Notes under the pieces: model-generated
What the model was told of the DNA's origin: nothing
What the model saw: only the letters and a program-made list of their open reading frames with translations
Databases searched by the model: none
Program-made: the position numbers and the translations under genes
Part shown: one piece after another, positions 1 through 7,016 of the stretch
Layout: each line of letters starts with the position of its first letter
Numbering within the stretch: the stretch's first letter is position 1
Source of the DNA: DP-20 sp964539925
GTDB lineage: Bacteria; Desulfobacterota; Binatia; UBA9968
Direction: 5' to 3'
NCBI GenBank assembly: GCA_964539925.1
Contig: CAZILB010000097.1
Location: 1-15,449, forward strand
Length of the DNA: 15,449 nt

Positions 1-88
1 TCAAATCGTTCAAACCGTTCAATCGCTGGCGCTCCGTTCAAGCCGTTTAATTCAAATACCGCGAGCGGTTCAAGCTATTCAAACGTCC
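1..88. repeat. Imperfect GTTCAA-type short tandem/interspersed repeats
   Basis: At least seven imperfect copies of a 6-9 bp unit, (C)GTTCAA(A/G)C or ATTCAAA, are packed into the first 88 bases, some directly adjacent (CGTTCAAAC followed by CGTTCAATC) and others separated by GC-rich spacers. The array probably continues outside the window. It is not CRISPR: there is no constant repeat with unique spacers of fixed length. I see no ORF. The rest of the stretch to 249 shows no gene, RNA or convincing terminator. Function is unknown; it may be an intergenic repeat family of this genome. Confidence 0.6.
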
Positions 89-249
89 CATGCGACTTTG
101 CGCTTGCCCGTCGCCATTTTCTTGTGATCGCCGCTCTTTTCGCCGGCGTTGATCTCACCACGATCATTTTCAAATCACTTCCGCCTTATACCACCGACGT
201 GTGTCGAAACCTGTCACATGTTTTAGAAATTTTTTTCCGGCGGACCGTC

Positions 250-619
250 CTACGATTTGGCGTAAAACGCCAGCGATTTCCGTAAATCATCCTTGATTTC
301 CTTGACCATAGTGGCCGGTTCGAGGGCCATGGCGAGGGAACCGAAGCCCATGATCCAGGTCTTGATCTCTTTGGTGCCGGCCACTTCGAAACTCAGCTCC
401 AAGGAACCGTCCTTGAGCTTTTTGTTTTTCTGGCTCGCGTGCCAGCGGCGCTCCAGAAGATAGCGGGTCAGCGACTTGTGAAAGCGCACTTTTACCCGGA
501 CCGCCTCTTCCGTGAACATGCCGAAGCTGTGCGGAGATAATTTTGCAACGAGAAACCGACCGGGGCGGTGTCAGCGTTAGCAGTCTGATAGCCCGCGCAA
601 CGGGCTTATCGCGCGACAT
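250..619 (-). pseudogene. Remnant of a WYL-domain transcriptional regulator (internal deletion plus frameshift)
   Basis: The C-terminal part (573 down to 250, stop TAG) reads as the end of a WYL-family regulator: SFGMF near its start, a central ERRWHASQ, then WIMGFG and a closing LAFYA, which is the usual WYL C-terminal extension pattern. It has no good start; the ATG at 519 lies inside the conserved domain, and the frame opens at a stop at 571-573. In another frame, an ATG at 619 is preceded by GGAGG at 625-629 (5-nt spacing) and begins MSRDKPVARAIRLLTL, resembling the first helix of the HTH domain of such regulators. Family members are about 300-330 residues, so about two thirds of the middle appears to be missing, with the join near 560-580. 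WYL proteins are DNA-binding regulators; this copy is probably non-functional. The C-terminal assignment is firm and the N-terminal half is inference. Confidence 0.65.
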
Positions 620-860
620 ACGCTCCTCCGTGCTGACGGGGGTTCCGGTGCTGTCGAGAAAGCATCGAGGCGCCGGTGATCGTTGGCAAGATAGCGGTGG
701 ATTTTACCTCGCATCACCGCGATTCCGACAGACCTGCAAGAGAAAATAAAAAAGCGAACTGCGTCCTTGCCGCTGCGACTGGAGGGATCCAATCGCGCCG
801 CGAAATTTCGCTTGGCACTGGGCCTGGCTCAGGTTTCTGGTCGGCGCGAAAGTCTTTAAA

Positions 861-1196
861 CTATTTCGCCAGCGATCGGCTGTACTGCAGCACCGCCTTT
901 TGCTCCGCCGCCGTGAGCTTTTTGCTCGGCGGCATCTTGCCCGCGCCTTCAACGATAATCTTGAGCAACGCTTCGTCCGATTTTTCCTTGGTTTCCTTGC
1001 CGACGATGTTGAGCCCTTTTTCGCCCAATACTTTGGCCAACGCCATGTTGCCTTTTCCATCCGCGCCATGGCAACTGGCGCAGTTCTTCTCGTAGGCTGT
1101 TTTACCGACATCGGCGTCGGCTGCCAGGGCCGAGGTGATCGGCCACGCGAGAGCGAGAATAACGGCAATCGTCATTGGCTTTTTTGTCAATTTCAC
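861..1196 (-). CDS. Small monohaem class I cytochrome c (copy 1)
   Basis: A 111-residue periplasmic cytochrome c. A signal peptide (residues 1-26, cleavage after ALA) is followed by one haem site, CASCHGADGKGN, with C39, C42 and H43; M88 in GKMPP is the likely sixth ligand. This is the fold of small soluble electron carriers of the c5/c6/c553 type. Start is GTG at 1196, chosen because GGAGGA stands about 5 nt upstream; the internal ATG at 1175 would cut the signal peptide. It closely resembles the cytochrome at 2363-2692: both share YEK-C, CHGADGKGN, GLNIVG, EGAGKMP and RSLAK. The two flank the divergent NapC-like operon. It is a likely shuttle between the membrane quinol oxidisers and a terminal acceptor; the exact partner cannot be told from sequence. 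Confidence 0.9.
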   Translation of the reverse strand: MKLTKKPMTIAVILALAWPITSALAADADVGKTAYEKNCASCHGADGKGNMALAKVLGEKGLNIVGKETKEKSDEALLKIIVEGAGKMPPSKKLTAAEQKAVLQYSRSLAK

Positions 1197-1328
1197 GGAG
1201 TCCTCCCGAGCGGATATTTGCTTCCCCTGACCGTTTACAATCTAGGCGAGCGGCTGTCAATCATCAGTCCGTTCGCGAGACGCGCAGCACGGCGGCGATT
1301 TTCGCTCTTCTTCTAAGGAACTTTAACC

Positions 1329-1388
1329 ATGAGTTTGGACGATCCCTCTCCAAGGATACTAGCCGAATGGCCCACGGATTACTTTTGA
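1329..1388 (+). CDS. Possible 19-residue leader ORF upstream of the NapC-like gene
   Basis: A short ORF, MSLDDPSPRILAEWPTDYF, starts with ATG at 1329 and has an AAGGA about 9 nt upstream, a better ribosome-binding site than many annotated genes here have. It ends with TGA 93 bp before the TTG start of the tetrahaem cytochrome gene. It has no recognisable domain and no signal peptide. It may be a leader peptide, a decayed gene end or chance. No run of regulatory codons or adjoining attenuator is obvious. Confidence 0.2.
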   Translation: MSLDDPSPRILAEWPTDYF

Positions 1389-1438
1389 CTGGATAAATTG
1401 ACGGCCATTCGGTATATGCTGGGAATCAGCGAAGAGTC

Positions 1439-1459
1439 GACGGAGCGGCGGGCTCCGTC
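1439..1459 (+). promoter_or_regulatory. 5'-UTR hairpin just upstream of the NapC-like gene
   Basis: A perfect 7-bp inverted repeat, GACGGAG (1439-1445) and CTCCGTC (1453-1459), with a 7-nt loop lies six bases before the purine-rich ribosome-binding site AGGAAGG (1466-1472) of the tetrahaem cytochrome gene. It could fold in the mRNA leader and tune ribosome access or mRNA stability, or act as a dyad operator in DNA. There is no U-tract, so it is not a terminator. Confidence 0.4.
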
Positions 1460-1481
1460 ATCGACAGGAAGGAAATGACCC

Positions 1482-2090
1482 TTGGCAAACTACGCGGTCG
1501 CTACCGTCATCATTTTGGGTATCGTTCTGATCGGCGTATTGCTGATTCGGCCTTCCCTGACCGTCGCGCAAGGAGGCAAGATCGTCGCCTTCATCGCGTT
1601 CTTTATCCTGCCGATCGTGGCGACCGTCCTGGGCGCCTCGATTCACCTGGAGAACTCGACGAAGACCCAATTTTGCCTTTCGTGCCACGTCATGGAGGGC
1701 CACGGAAGGAGCCTTTATATCGACGATCCAAGCTACCTTCCCGCCGCTCATTATCAAAACAACCGCATCCCGAAAGAGCAGGCCTGCTATACCTGTCACA
1801 CCGATTACACCATGTTCGGCGACGTGAATGCCAAGATGCGCGGCCTGCAACATATCTACGTCTACTATTTTAAGCCGGAGCCGGAAAAACTCGCGCTTTA
1901 TGAGCCGTTCCATAACCGGGAATGCCTACACTGCCACGCCAACGCCCGCTCCTTTGAAGAAACCTCGCCGCATACCGAAATGCGGGAACAGTTGGGCACC
2001 AATGGCATGTCTTGCTTGACCTGTCACTCCAAAGTTCATGACGTCGCCAATATCGATAAAACAAAAAAATGGAAAGGGCCGGGGGCGTGA
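1482..2090 (+). CDS. NapC/NirT-like membrane tetrahaem cytochrome c (quinol dehydrogenase)
   Basis: A 202-residue protein with two hydrophobic N-terminal segments (about residues 4-22 and 34-53), then a periplasmic part with four haem c sites: CLSCH (C65), CYTCH (C102), CLHCH (C148) and CLTCH (C178). The FCLSCHVME context of the first haem and the overall size match the NapC/NirT/NrfH family, which takes electrons from membrane quinol and passes them to periplasmic reductases or cytochromes. Most members have one anchor, so the second helix is notable. Start is TTG at 1482 (AGGAAGG 9 nt upstream); the ATG at 1475 is out of frame and too close to that site. It overlaps the next gene by 4 nt. 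It is the only unit on the plus strand, transcribed divergently from one monohaem cytochrome gene and convergently with the other. No reductase partner is encoded beside it, so it may serve the local cytochrome pool. Confidence 0.88.
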   Translation: MANYAVATVIILGIVLIGVLLIRPSLTVAQGGKIVAFIAFFILPIVATVLGASIHLENSTKTQFCLSCHVMEGHGRSLYIDDPSYLPAAHYQNNRIPKEQACYTCHTDYTMFGDVNAKMRGLQHIYVYYFKPEPEKLALYEPFHNRECLHCHANARSFEETSPHTEMREQLGTNGMSCLTCHSKVHDVANIDKTKKWKGPGA

Positions 2091-2278
2091 CCGAGAAAGA
2101 ATCGCGCTTGCAGCGCAAACTAAAGATAGCCGCTTACTTGTTGATTGCCGGCCTGGCGGTTGAGGGAATCACGCTCCAATGGGCGCATCCGACAAGCTTT
2201 CTGCTTTTCATCATTCTCGGCGGCATTCTCGTCTTGGCGGGTGTCGCCGTATATTTGATCGAGATTCTCACCGCTTGA
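2087..2278 (+). CDS. Small two-helix membrane protein, unknown function
   Basis: A protein of about 63 residues beginning VTEKESRLQRKL, a charged N-terminus followed by two transmembrane helices separated by a short loop containing QWAHPTS. The start is taken as GTG at 2087 because it overlaps the TGA of the tetrahaem cytochrome gene as GTGA, a typical translational-coupling arrangement, with GGAAAGG-type purines upstream. An ATG at 2069 would add six residues and overlap by 22 nt. No cofactor-binding motif is present. Coupling to the NapC-like gene suggests an accessory or assembly subunit of that cytochrome, but I do not recognise a family. Confidence 0.7.
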   Translation: MTEKESRLQRKLKIAAYLLIAGLAVEGITLQWAHPTSFLLFIILGGILVLAGVAVYLIEILTA

Positions 2279-2311
2279 CCGGCGACCGGCCGAAGACGGA
2301 GTACTCGCCGG
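2279..2311. terminator. Weak hairpin between convergent genes
   Basis: Inverted repeat CCGGCGA (2279-2285) and TCGCCGG (2305-2311), with a 19-nt loop, starts right after the stop of the small membrane protein and lies between convergent genes, where a bidirectional terminator is expected. The loop is long and only a loose run of T (ATTTTA near 2325) follows on the plus strand, so it is weak as an intrinsic terminator. Confidence 0.3.
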
Positions 2312-2362
2312 CCATGTTCCGAAGATTTTAAGAACGTCGATTGGCAGTGTGATCGCCGTGTG

Positions 2363-2692
2363 CTACTTTGCCAGCGAGCGCACGTAATCCAGCACCTGTT
2401 TTTGCTCCTCTTTGGTGAGCTTGGAAGCCGGCATTTTCCCGGCGCCCTCGGCGATGACTTTCAGCAACTGATCGTCAGACTTTTTTTTGGTTTCATTGCC
2501 GACGATATTGAGTCCCTTATCGCCGAGGATGGCCGCCATTTTCGGATTGCCCTTGCCATCGGCGCCGTGACAGCCGGCGCATGATTTTTCGTACGGCGCT
2601 TTCCCGCCAGCATCGGCGGCAATCGCAGTCGATGCCGTTCCCGCCCAAATTAATAATCCAGCGATCGTCACGCTGATTTTGTGCCGCATCAT
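2363..2692 (-). CDS. Small monohaem class I cytochrome c (copy 2)
   Basis: A 109-residue secreted cytochrome c: signal peptide to about residue 25 (TAIAA), haem site CAGCHGADGKGN (C38, C41, H42) and likely axial M87 in GKMPAS. It is a paralogue of the 861-1196 product, alignable without gaps over nearly all of the mature part. Start is ATG at 2692, the first of two adjacent ATG codons, with GGAG 6 nt upstream; the frame is open upstream to 2809, but that extension would put about 39 polar residues before the signal peptide and is not credible. It lies 277 bp beyond the end of the cytochrome b gene and may have its own promoter; two inverted repeats occur in that gap. Likely role is a soluble electron carrier for the Rieske/cytochrome b module. 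Confidence 0.9.
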   Translation of the reverse strand: MMRHKISVTIAGLLIWAGTASTAIAADAGGKAPYEKSCAGCHGADGKGNPKMAAILGDKGLNIVGNETKKKSDDQLLKVIAEGAGKMPASKLTKEEQKQVLDYVRSLAK

Positions 2693-2788
2693 TGGTCTCT
2701 CCTTCGCTGCTTGATGTTCTGCCTTCGAGTTTTCAACGCCGGCGATTTGTCGCATCCTGACCTTTCCAATGACCCGATGATCTTGACG

Positions 2789-2827
2789 GATCCAATGCCG
2801 TTGGATCACCGGACGGCATATAGTCCG
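2789..2827. repeat. Two adjacent inverted repeats upstream of the second monohaem cytochrome gene
   Basis: GATCCAA (2789-2795) and TTGGATC (2801-2807) form a 7-bp dyad with a 5-bp centre. Two bases further on, CGGAC (2810-2814) and GTCCG (2823-2827) form a second dyad around GGCATATA. They sit about 100-135 bp upstream of the ATG at 2692, a possible operator region. Neither has a T-tract in either direction, so neither looks like a terminator for the cytochrome b operon. The rest of the 277-bp gap shows no gene. Confidence 0.35.
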
Positions 2828-2969
2828 CAGGCGTACAACCTATAGCAGTTAGACGCTGTGAACCGACAAATATTTCAGCATCGCTACGGGATTTTTGCTA
2901 CGCGCGTAAATGACCGTGCAAAAATTGCGACCCACTCTCTCATTCCCAAATTTGCCAAACTGGACAACC

Positions 2970-4067
2970 TCATTGTGTCGGGCTCATCGTGTAGCCCAGA
3001 TATGTCAGCACTGCGGAATAGACAAGCAGAGCGACGCCAAAAACCACCGGCAAACGGCTCCATTTGCCCATGGCGCCGCGGCGGTCCAAGAACGGCATGA
3101 AAACCAATACCATGCCGACCAAGCCGAATCCGAGCACACCCAGAAGCTCGCCCTCAATGCCGAGAACATAGGCCGGCAGCACTTTGAGCGTCTGAAACAT
3201 CGGCATAAAATACCATTCCGGCTTGATGCCGGCCGGCGCCGGCTGAAAGGGATCGGCCTTCTTCCCCAGCTCGGCCGGGAAATAGGCGGCCAGAGCCGCG
3301 AGCACGCCGAGGGCGCACAGCCAACCGACCAGATCGCGCAGCAAAAAATTCGGGAAAAAAGGCATGGATCGCTTGTCCGCTCCTTTCCCATCCGCGCTGA
3401 GCGGCCGGCTCATGCCGTGCTTCTGCACCAGATAAAGATGGAGTCCGAGGATGACGGTCGCGATGGCCGGCAGGATCGCCACATGGATCCCGTAAAAGCG
3501 CGTGAGCGTCGCGCCGGTAACCTCTTCGCCGCCGCGCAAGAGCCGGCGCAGGAAGGGACCGATCACCGGGATAACGCTGGGAATCTCCGTGCCCACGCGA
3601 GTTGCGAAGTACGCCAGCTCGTTCCACGGCAACAGGTATCCGGTAAATCCAAACGCCAACGTCAAGGCCATGAGCACGCTGCCCGATAGCCAGGTCATTT
3701 CTCGCGGCCGGCGATAAGAACGAAGCATCAAGGCGCTGAAGAGATGAATGAACATGGCGAAGACCATCAGATTCGCCGACCATGAATGAATCGATCGAAT
3801 CAACCAACCGAACTCGACTTCGGTCATGATGAACTGGATCGACTCGAAAGCTTCGGCGGCGCTGGGGCGATAATAAAGCAAGAGGAGAATGCCGGTGACG
3901 ACTTGAATCATGAACAGGAAAAGCGTCATGCCGCCGAAATAATACCAATACGTGTGGCGGTGGAGCGGCACCTCCTTCTTCTTTACGACCTTGGCTAAAT
4001 CGCTTAAGCCGATGCGCTCGTCAAGCCAGAGCCAAACTTTGCCGTTCTTCGGGTTTGGCATTTCCAT
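2970..4067 (-). CDS. Cytochrome b of a Rieske/cytochrome b (bc/b6f-type) complex
   Basis: A 365-residue integral membrane protein that joins the b6-like half and the subunit-IV-like half in one chain. Two haem b are predicted from H94/H108 (helix B, 14 apart) and H195/H210 (helix D, 15 apart); the 15-residue step in helix D is the b6f and Firmicutes style rather than mitochondrial bc1. PEWYF at 283-287 is the quinol-oxidation-site motif. In b6f-type proteins a Cys just before the LGG of helix A binds the extra haem ci; here the aligned residue is Tyr43 (WYYFGG), so that covalent haem is probably absent. The ATG at 4067 is 3 nt after the stop of the Rieske gene. The protein would oxidise quinol and pass one electron to the Rieske cluster. 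No cytochrome c1 or f gene is adjacent; multihaem cytochromes take that position in the operon. Confidence 0.95.
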   Translation of the reverse strand: MEMPNPKNGKVWLWLDERIGLSDLAKVVKKKEVPLHRHTYWYYFGGMTLFLFMIQVVTGILLLLYYRPSAAEAFESIQFIMTEVEFGWLIRSIHSWSANLMVFAMFIHLFSALMLRSYRRPREMTWLSGSVLMALTLAFGFTGYLLPWNELAYFATRVGTEIPSVIPVIGPFLRRLLRGGEEVTGATLTRFYGIHVAILPAIATVILGLHLYLVQKHGMSRPLSADGKGADKRSMPFFPNFLLRDLVGWLCALGVLAALAAYFPAELGKKADPFQPAPAGIKPEWYFMPMFQTLKVLPAYVLGIEGELLGVLGFGLVGMVLVFMPFLDRRGAMGKWSRLPVVFGVALLVYSAVLTYLGYTMSPTQ

Positions 4068-4070
4068 TAT

Positions 4071-4532
4071 TCAGCCCCGCTTGCTCACGACGATCTGGTC
4101 GCCCCTGACGTTCACGGTGTACTCTTCCAACGGTCTGGGCGGAGGCCCCTCGATATTTCGGCCGTTCAAGTCGAAATGGCCATTGTGGCAGGCGCACCAA
4201 ATATGGCTGATATCCTCGCGGTACTGCACGATGCACGCCAGATGGGTGCAGCCGGCGGAGAAAGCCTTGAGCTCTCCGCCGGGGGTGCGGACGAGAATTC
4301 CCGGCAGGCTGCCAAAACGGAAAATCTGCCCGGAGTTGGGTTTCACCGCCTGCGGGTTGAGCGCGAGCGTCACCGTATGGGCGGTAGACTCTTCGACTTC
4401 GGGCGGGATGAGATAGCGGCTCAAGGGGTAAAACACCGCAACCGCAAAGGCGCCGGCGGTCGTGCTCAAGAACCAGTTGAGAAACTTTCGCCGCCCGTTA
4501 TCGAGGGTTAAGGATGTATTTTGGTCAGCCAT
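4071..4532 (-). CDS. Rieske [2Fe-2S] protein of the cytochrome b complex
   Basis: A 153-residue Rieske subunit. A twin-arginine motif (RRKFLNWF, residues 14-21) and hydrophobic stretch form an uncleaved Tat anchor, as usual for bc-complex Rieske proteins. Cluster ligands are C95 and H97 (box CTHLAC) and C113 and H116 (box CACHNGHF); C100 and C115 would form the stabilising disulfide. Box 2 has NGHF rather than the common GS(xx)F form; without the Ser, a lower midpoint potential is plausible, as in menaquinol-type complexes (inference). The ATG at 4532 has an AGAGGA about 11 nt upstream. The gene lies between the nonahaem cytochrome (25-nt gap) and cytochrome b (3-nt gap), clearly in one operon. 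Confidence 0.95.
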   Translation of the reverse strand: MADQNTSLTLDNGRRKFLNWFLSTTAGAFAVAVFYPLSRYLIPPEVEESTAHTVTLALNPQAVKPNSGQIFRFGSLPGILVRTPGGELKAFSAGCTHLACIVQYREDISHIWCACHNGHFDLNGRNIEGPPPRPLEEYTVNVRGDQIVVSKRG

Positions 4533-4557
4533 GCGTATAGATTTCCTCTTCGGCAGA

Positions 4558-5820
4558 CTATGGCTTTCGTTCGATCTGGCGGATTTTAAGGATCAAACCG
4601 ATTACGAGCGCGAAAATGATCAGCGCCGTAACCGCCAGACCCTTGCGCCGAAACTGCAATTCGTCCAACGCTTTGACGCCAAGGGCATAGGCTTTCTCGC
4701 TGACTTTCAATCCCGGCTCAATCTCCTTGTCAAGCAAGGCCTGGTCGAATCCATGGATCGCCGCCCGGGCTTTGATCAGCGCGGTCTGAGCTTCGTTCAG
4801 CTCGAACAGCGGCTGGCTCACTTCCATGCCGGCATGTTCGGCATCGTTGAGAACCGCAAGGGCTTTTTCATAGTTTGCCTTGAGGTTCTCGATGGATTTG
4901 AGCATGCCGGCGGCGAGCAGGTCGCCGGAAGAACCGGGAGGATGACAAGTCGCGCAGGCGGATTTTTCTCCGGCAGCGAGCATGGCGTCGCCGGTTTCAA
5001 TGATCGCATGGTTGCCATGGCAGCTGGCGCAGCCCGGAATGCCCATTTGCACAAAAATCTTGCCGTGAAAACTCTTGTTCAACAATTCCCAGTTGACCGC
5101 GTGGCAGTTCCCGCAAACATGGATGACCGACGCCACTCCCGGCGGCGCGGCGCCGTGATTGCCATGACAATCGTTGCACGTCGGCGCCGACAGATCGCCT
5201 TTCCCGCTCAGCATTTTCCAATGCACGCTTTGCTTGTATTGATCGACCTGGTCCGTCGGGATCTTGTACGGCGCCATGTATTCCTTATTGGCGTGACAGG
5301 CGCCGCAAGTGTCGGCGACCCGGGTTGGATGGACCGAGGAGCGCGCGTCGTTGGCCGGCCGGATCGAATGGGATTGGTGGCAACTGGCGCAATTCGCGAC
5401 CTTAGGGTCTTTCGCTTCCCGCAGGCGCTTGCCATGGATCGACGCGTAGTATTCGACCACTTGATCGACGCGCAGGTTCGGGTTGTACTGCCGCATAAAC
5501 TCCGCGTCCGAATGGCAGCGTCCACAAACTTCGACCACTTGCGTCGGCGTGGGTTTCCCGATGTAGCCTTTTTTCGGGTCCATCGCTTCCAGGCCGGGGA
5601 TCGTCCCATCGCCGCCGTGACAGGCGACGCAGCCGAAGCCTTTCGCCGCATGGATATCGGTTTTATAGATCTCGGCCGGCTTGGTCAGATGCTCCACACC
5701 GATCGCCAAGTGACAAACGGCGCAACTCTCGGACTCGGCTTGCGCCTCGACCGACACCGGCCATGCCCAGAACAGGAAAAGCGCGAGTGCAGGGCCGAGG
5801 GAACGAAAAATTTTCTTCAT
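4558..5820 (-). CDS. Membrane-anchored nonahaem cytochrome c of the Rieske/b operon
   Basis: A 420-residue protein with signal peptide (residues 1-27), nine CxxCH motifs (first Cys at 33, 64, 99, 144, 172, 215, 236, 264, 289), a helical haem-free region (300-390) and one C-terminal transmembrane helix (394-412) with a basic cytoplasmic tail. Many free His residues (for example SIHGK, SVHWK, SFHGK, CHGNH) could supply bis-His axial ligands, as in NrfB/OmcA-like and octahaem families. The ATG overlaps the upstream stop as ATGA (5817-5820) and has no clear ribosome-binding site, so translation is likely coupled. Its position between the four-domain cytochrome and the Rieske gene suggests that it replaces cytochrome c1/f as electron acceptor of the Rieske centre. 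It could instead be a haem-based reductase or oxidase; no catalytic CxxCK motif is seen. Confidence 0.92.
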   Translation of the reverse strand: MKKIFRSLGPALALFLFWAWPVSVEAQAESESCAVCHLAIGVEHLTKPAEIYKTDIHAAKGFGCVACHGGDGTIPGLEAMDPKKGYIGKPTPTQVVEVCGRCHSDAEFMRQYNPNLRVDQVVEYYASIHGKRLREAKDPKVANCASCHQSHSIRPANDARSSVHPTRVADTCGACHANKEYMAPYKIPTDQVDQYKQSVHWKMLSGKGDLSAPTCNDCHGNHGAAPPGVASVIHVCGNCHAVNWELLNKSFHGKIFVQMGIPGCASCHGNHAIIETGDAMLAAGEKSACATCHPPGSSGDLLAAGMLKSIENLKANYEKALAVLNDAEHAGMEVSQPLFELNEAQTALIKARAAIHGFDQALLDKEIEPGLKVSEKAYALGVKALDELQFRRKGLAVTALIIFALVIGLILKIRQIERKP

Positions 5821-7016
5821 TGGCGGCGTCGGGTTAGTGCTTGCAGAAAAGCCACAACCTGCGCCATTTCATCGCCTTTAAGGATGGGCCAAGACAGATC
5901 TTCATCACGCATTTTTTGCTCCATGGCGGCTCCATGGTTCCACATCGCCGCAACCACATTGGCCGGCTCGTTCAAGCCGGGACTCTTAGCAAAATCCGGC
6001 GCCGCTCGTCCGCCTTTTCCCTCTATGGAATGACAGTCAAGACAGCCCTTTGCTTTGACAACCGCTTCACCCCGGCTCGGATCTCCCGGTGCGGCAAAGT
6101 AATCCAGCGAATTCAAATAACCAACGATAGCCGCCAACTCGTCCGTTTGCAGGCGCGGCACAGCTACGGCCCGCCGCTTCATCTCTCGCATCATAACCGG
6201 GCCTTTATTCCACATCGCCGCGGCAAATTCGTAAAGACTGGGGTAAATCTTTTTTCCGGCAAGCGCGGGCGCAACAGGCCCGCCTGCGCCCCTGATCCCG
6301 TGGCAATCGACACAACCTCGCGAAGCGAACAACCGCTCTCCGTCCTCGACGCGCCCTGGCAGCGCTTGAATGGGCTGATCACCCCTTGCCCGGGACACCG
6401 ATTTCACATAAGCACTCAAATCTCTAAGCTCACTGCCGCTAAAAAGCGGCCGCCTGATGCCGCGCGCTTGCATGGCCGCGGCCATTGACGGTCCATGATT
6501 CCACATGGCGGCAGCGAGGAAAATCGGACCAAACTGGACCACCGAATCAAGACTCGGTCCGAATACGCCGCCCACCCTCTCGATTTGGTGGCAAACGACG
6601 CATTGTTTATCCGCGAATATTTTCCTTCCCGCCTGTGCGCTGCCAACAGGATCAAAATAATTGACCATGTCGAGAAACGCAATCAAATCGCCGGTCTCAC
6701 GGGCGCTTAATTGCGGCGGCGGCCTTTTCAACGTCCGCATTTGCGCCGCCATTTCAGGAATATGGTTCCACATGGCGCTCGCCAGATCATAAAAAGTGCG
6801 CGCTTTAGCGACGCGCCCGAGGTCGGCGGCGATTTTGCCGCCGACGCCTTGCACCGCGTGGCACTGGGAGCAGCCCTTCGCGCCGAATACCCGCGAGCCG
6901 GCAAGGGGATCCTGAGAAGACAGCGCACTCGGTTGGGAAAAACTCGTTCCCGGAGAGAAGAGCAAGGTCACGATTCCGAGCGTCAGAATGACCAATTCTT
7001 GTGCGGCCCGCCTCAT
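5817..7016 (-). CDS. Four-domain (tetrahaem) cytochrome c with MWNHGPxM repeats, Rieske/b operon copy
   Basis: A 399-residue secreted protein made of four tandem class I cytochrome c domains of about 90 residues: CSQCH (C49), CVVCH (C139), CVDCH (C235) and CLDCH (C325). Each domain has GxGG after the haem, an (A)AMWN(H/K)xPxM motif about 35 residues later and a closing helix such as ELRDLSAYV. The Met in MWNHxPxM or the later motif may be the sixth haem ligand. Start is ATG at 7016 with AGGGG 7 nt upstream and a signal peptide right after; the frame extends upstream to 7139, but that adds residues unlike a leader. It is a paralogue of the 8226-9592 product, with haem Cys positions matching within one residue. 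First gene of the Rieske/cytochrome b operon. Likely role: molecular wire that accepts electrons from the complex. Confidence 0.9.
   Translation of the reverse strand: MRRAAQELVILTLGIVTLLFSPGTSFSQPSALSSQDPLAGSRVFGAKGCSQCHAVQGVGGKIAADLGRVAKARTFYDLASAMWNHIPEMAAQMRTLKRPPPQLSARETGDLIAFLDMVNYFDPVGSAQAGRKIFADKQCVVCHQIERVGGVFGPSLDSVVQFGPIFLAAAMWNHGPSMAAAMQARGIRRPLFSGSELRDLSAYVKSVSRARGDQPIQALPGRVEDGERLFASRGCVDCHGIRGAGGPVAPALAGKKIYPSLYEFAAAMWNKGPVMMREMKRRAVAVPRLQTDELAAIVGYLNSLDYFAAPGDPSRGEAVVKAKGCLDCHSIEGKGGRAAPDFAKSPGLNEPANVVAAMWNHGAAMEQKMRDEDLSWPILKGDEMAQVVAFLQALTRRRQ

Noticed and set aside
1..88. CRISPR array
   Set aside because: Repeat units are under 10 bp, imperfect, and lack regular unique spacers.
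543..749. 68-codon plus-strand ORF opposite the WYL remnant
   Set aside because: No ribosome-binding site or recognisable product; the coding signals in this stretch lie on the minus strand.
1385..1420. Sigma-70 promoter from TTGACT or TTGACG and TATATG before the NapC-like gene
   Set aside because: The spacings are about 22 bp (TTGACT to TATATG) or 9-11 bp (TTGACG to TATATG or TATGCT), none close to 17 bp.
2693..2809. 39-residue N-terminal extension of the second monohaem cytochrome
   Set aside because: Polar residues would precede the signal peptide, and the ATG at 2692 has a good GGAG site. The extra region contains the inverted repeats.
4462..6033. 523-codon plus-strand ORF antisense to the nonahaem cytochrome and Rieske genes
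   Set aside because: It mirrors the opposite-strand genes, has no domain, signal or ribosome-binding site, and the minus-strand frames hold nine CxxCH motifs and the Rieske boxes.
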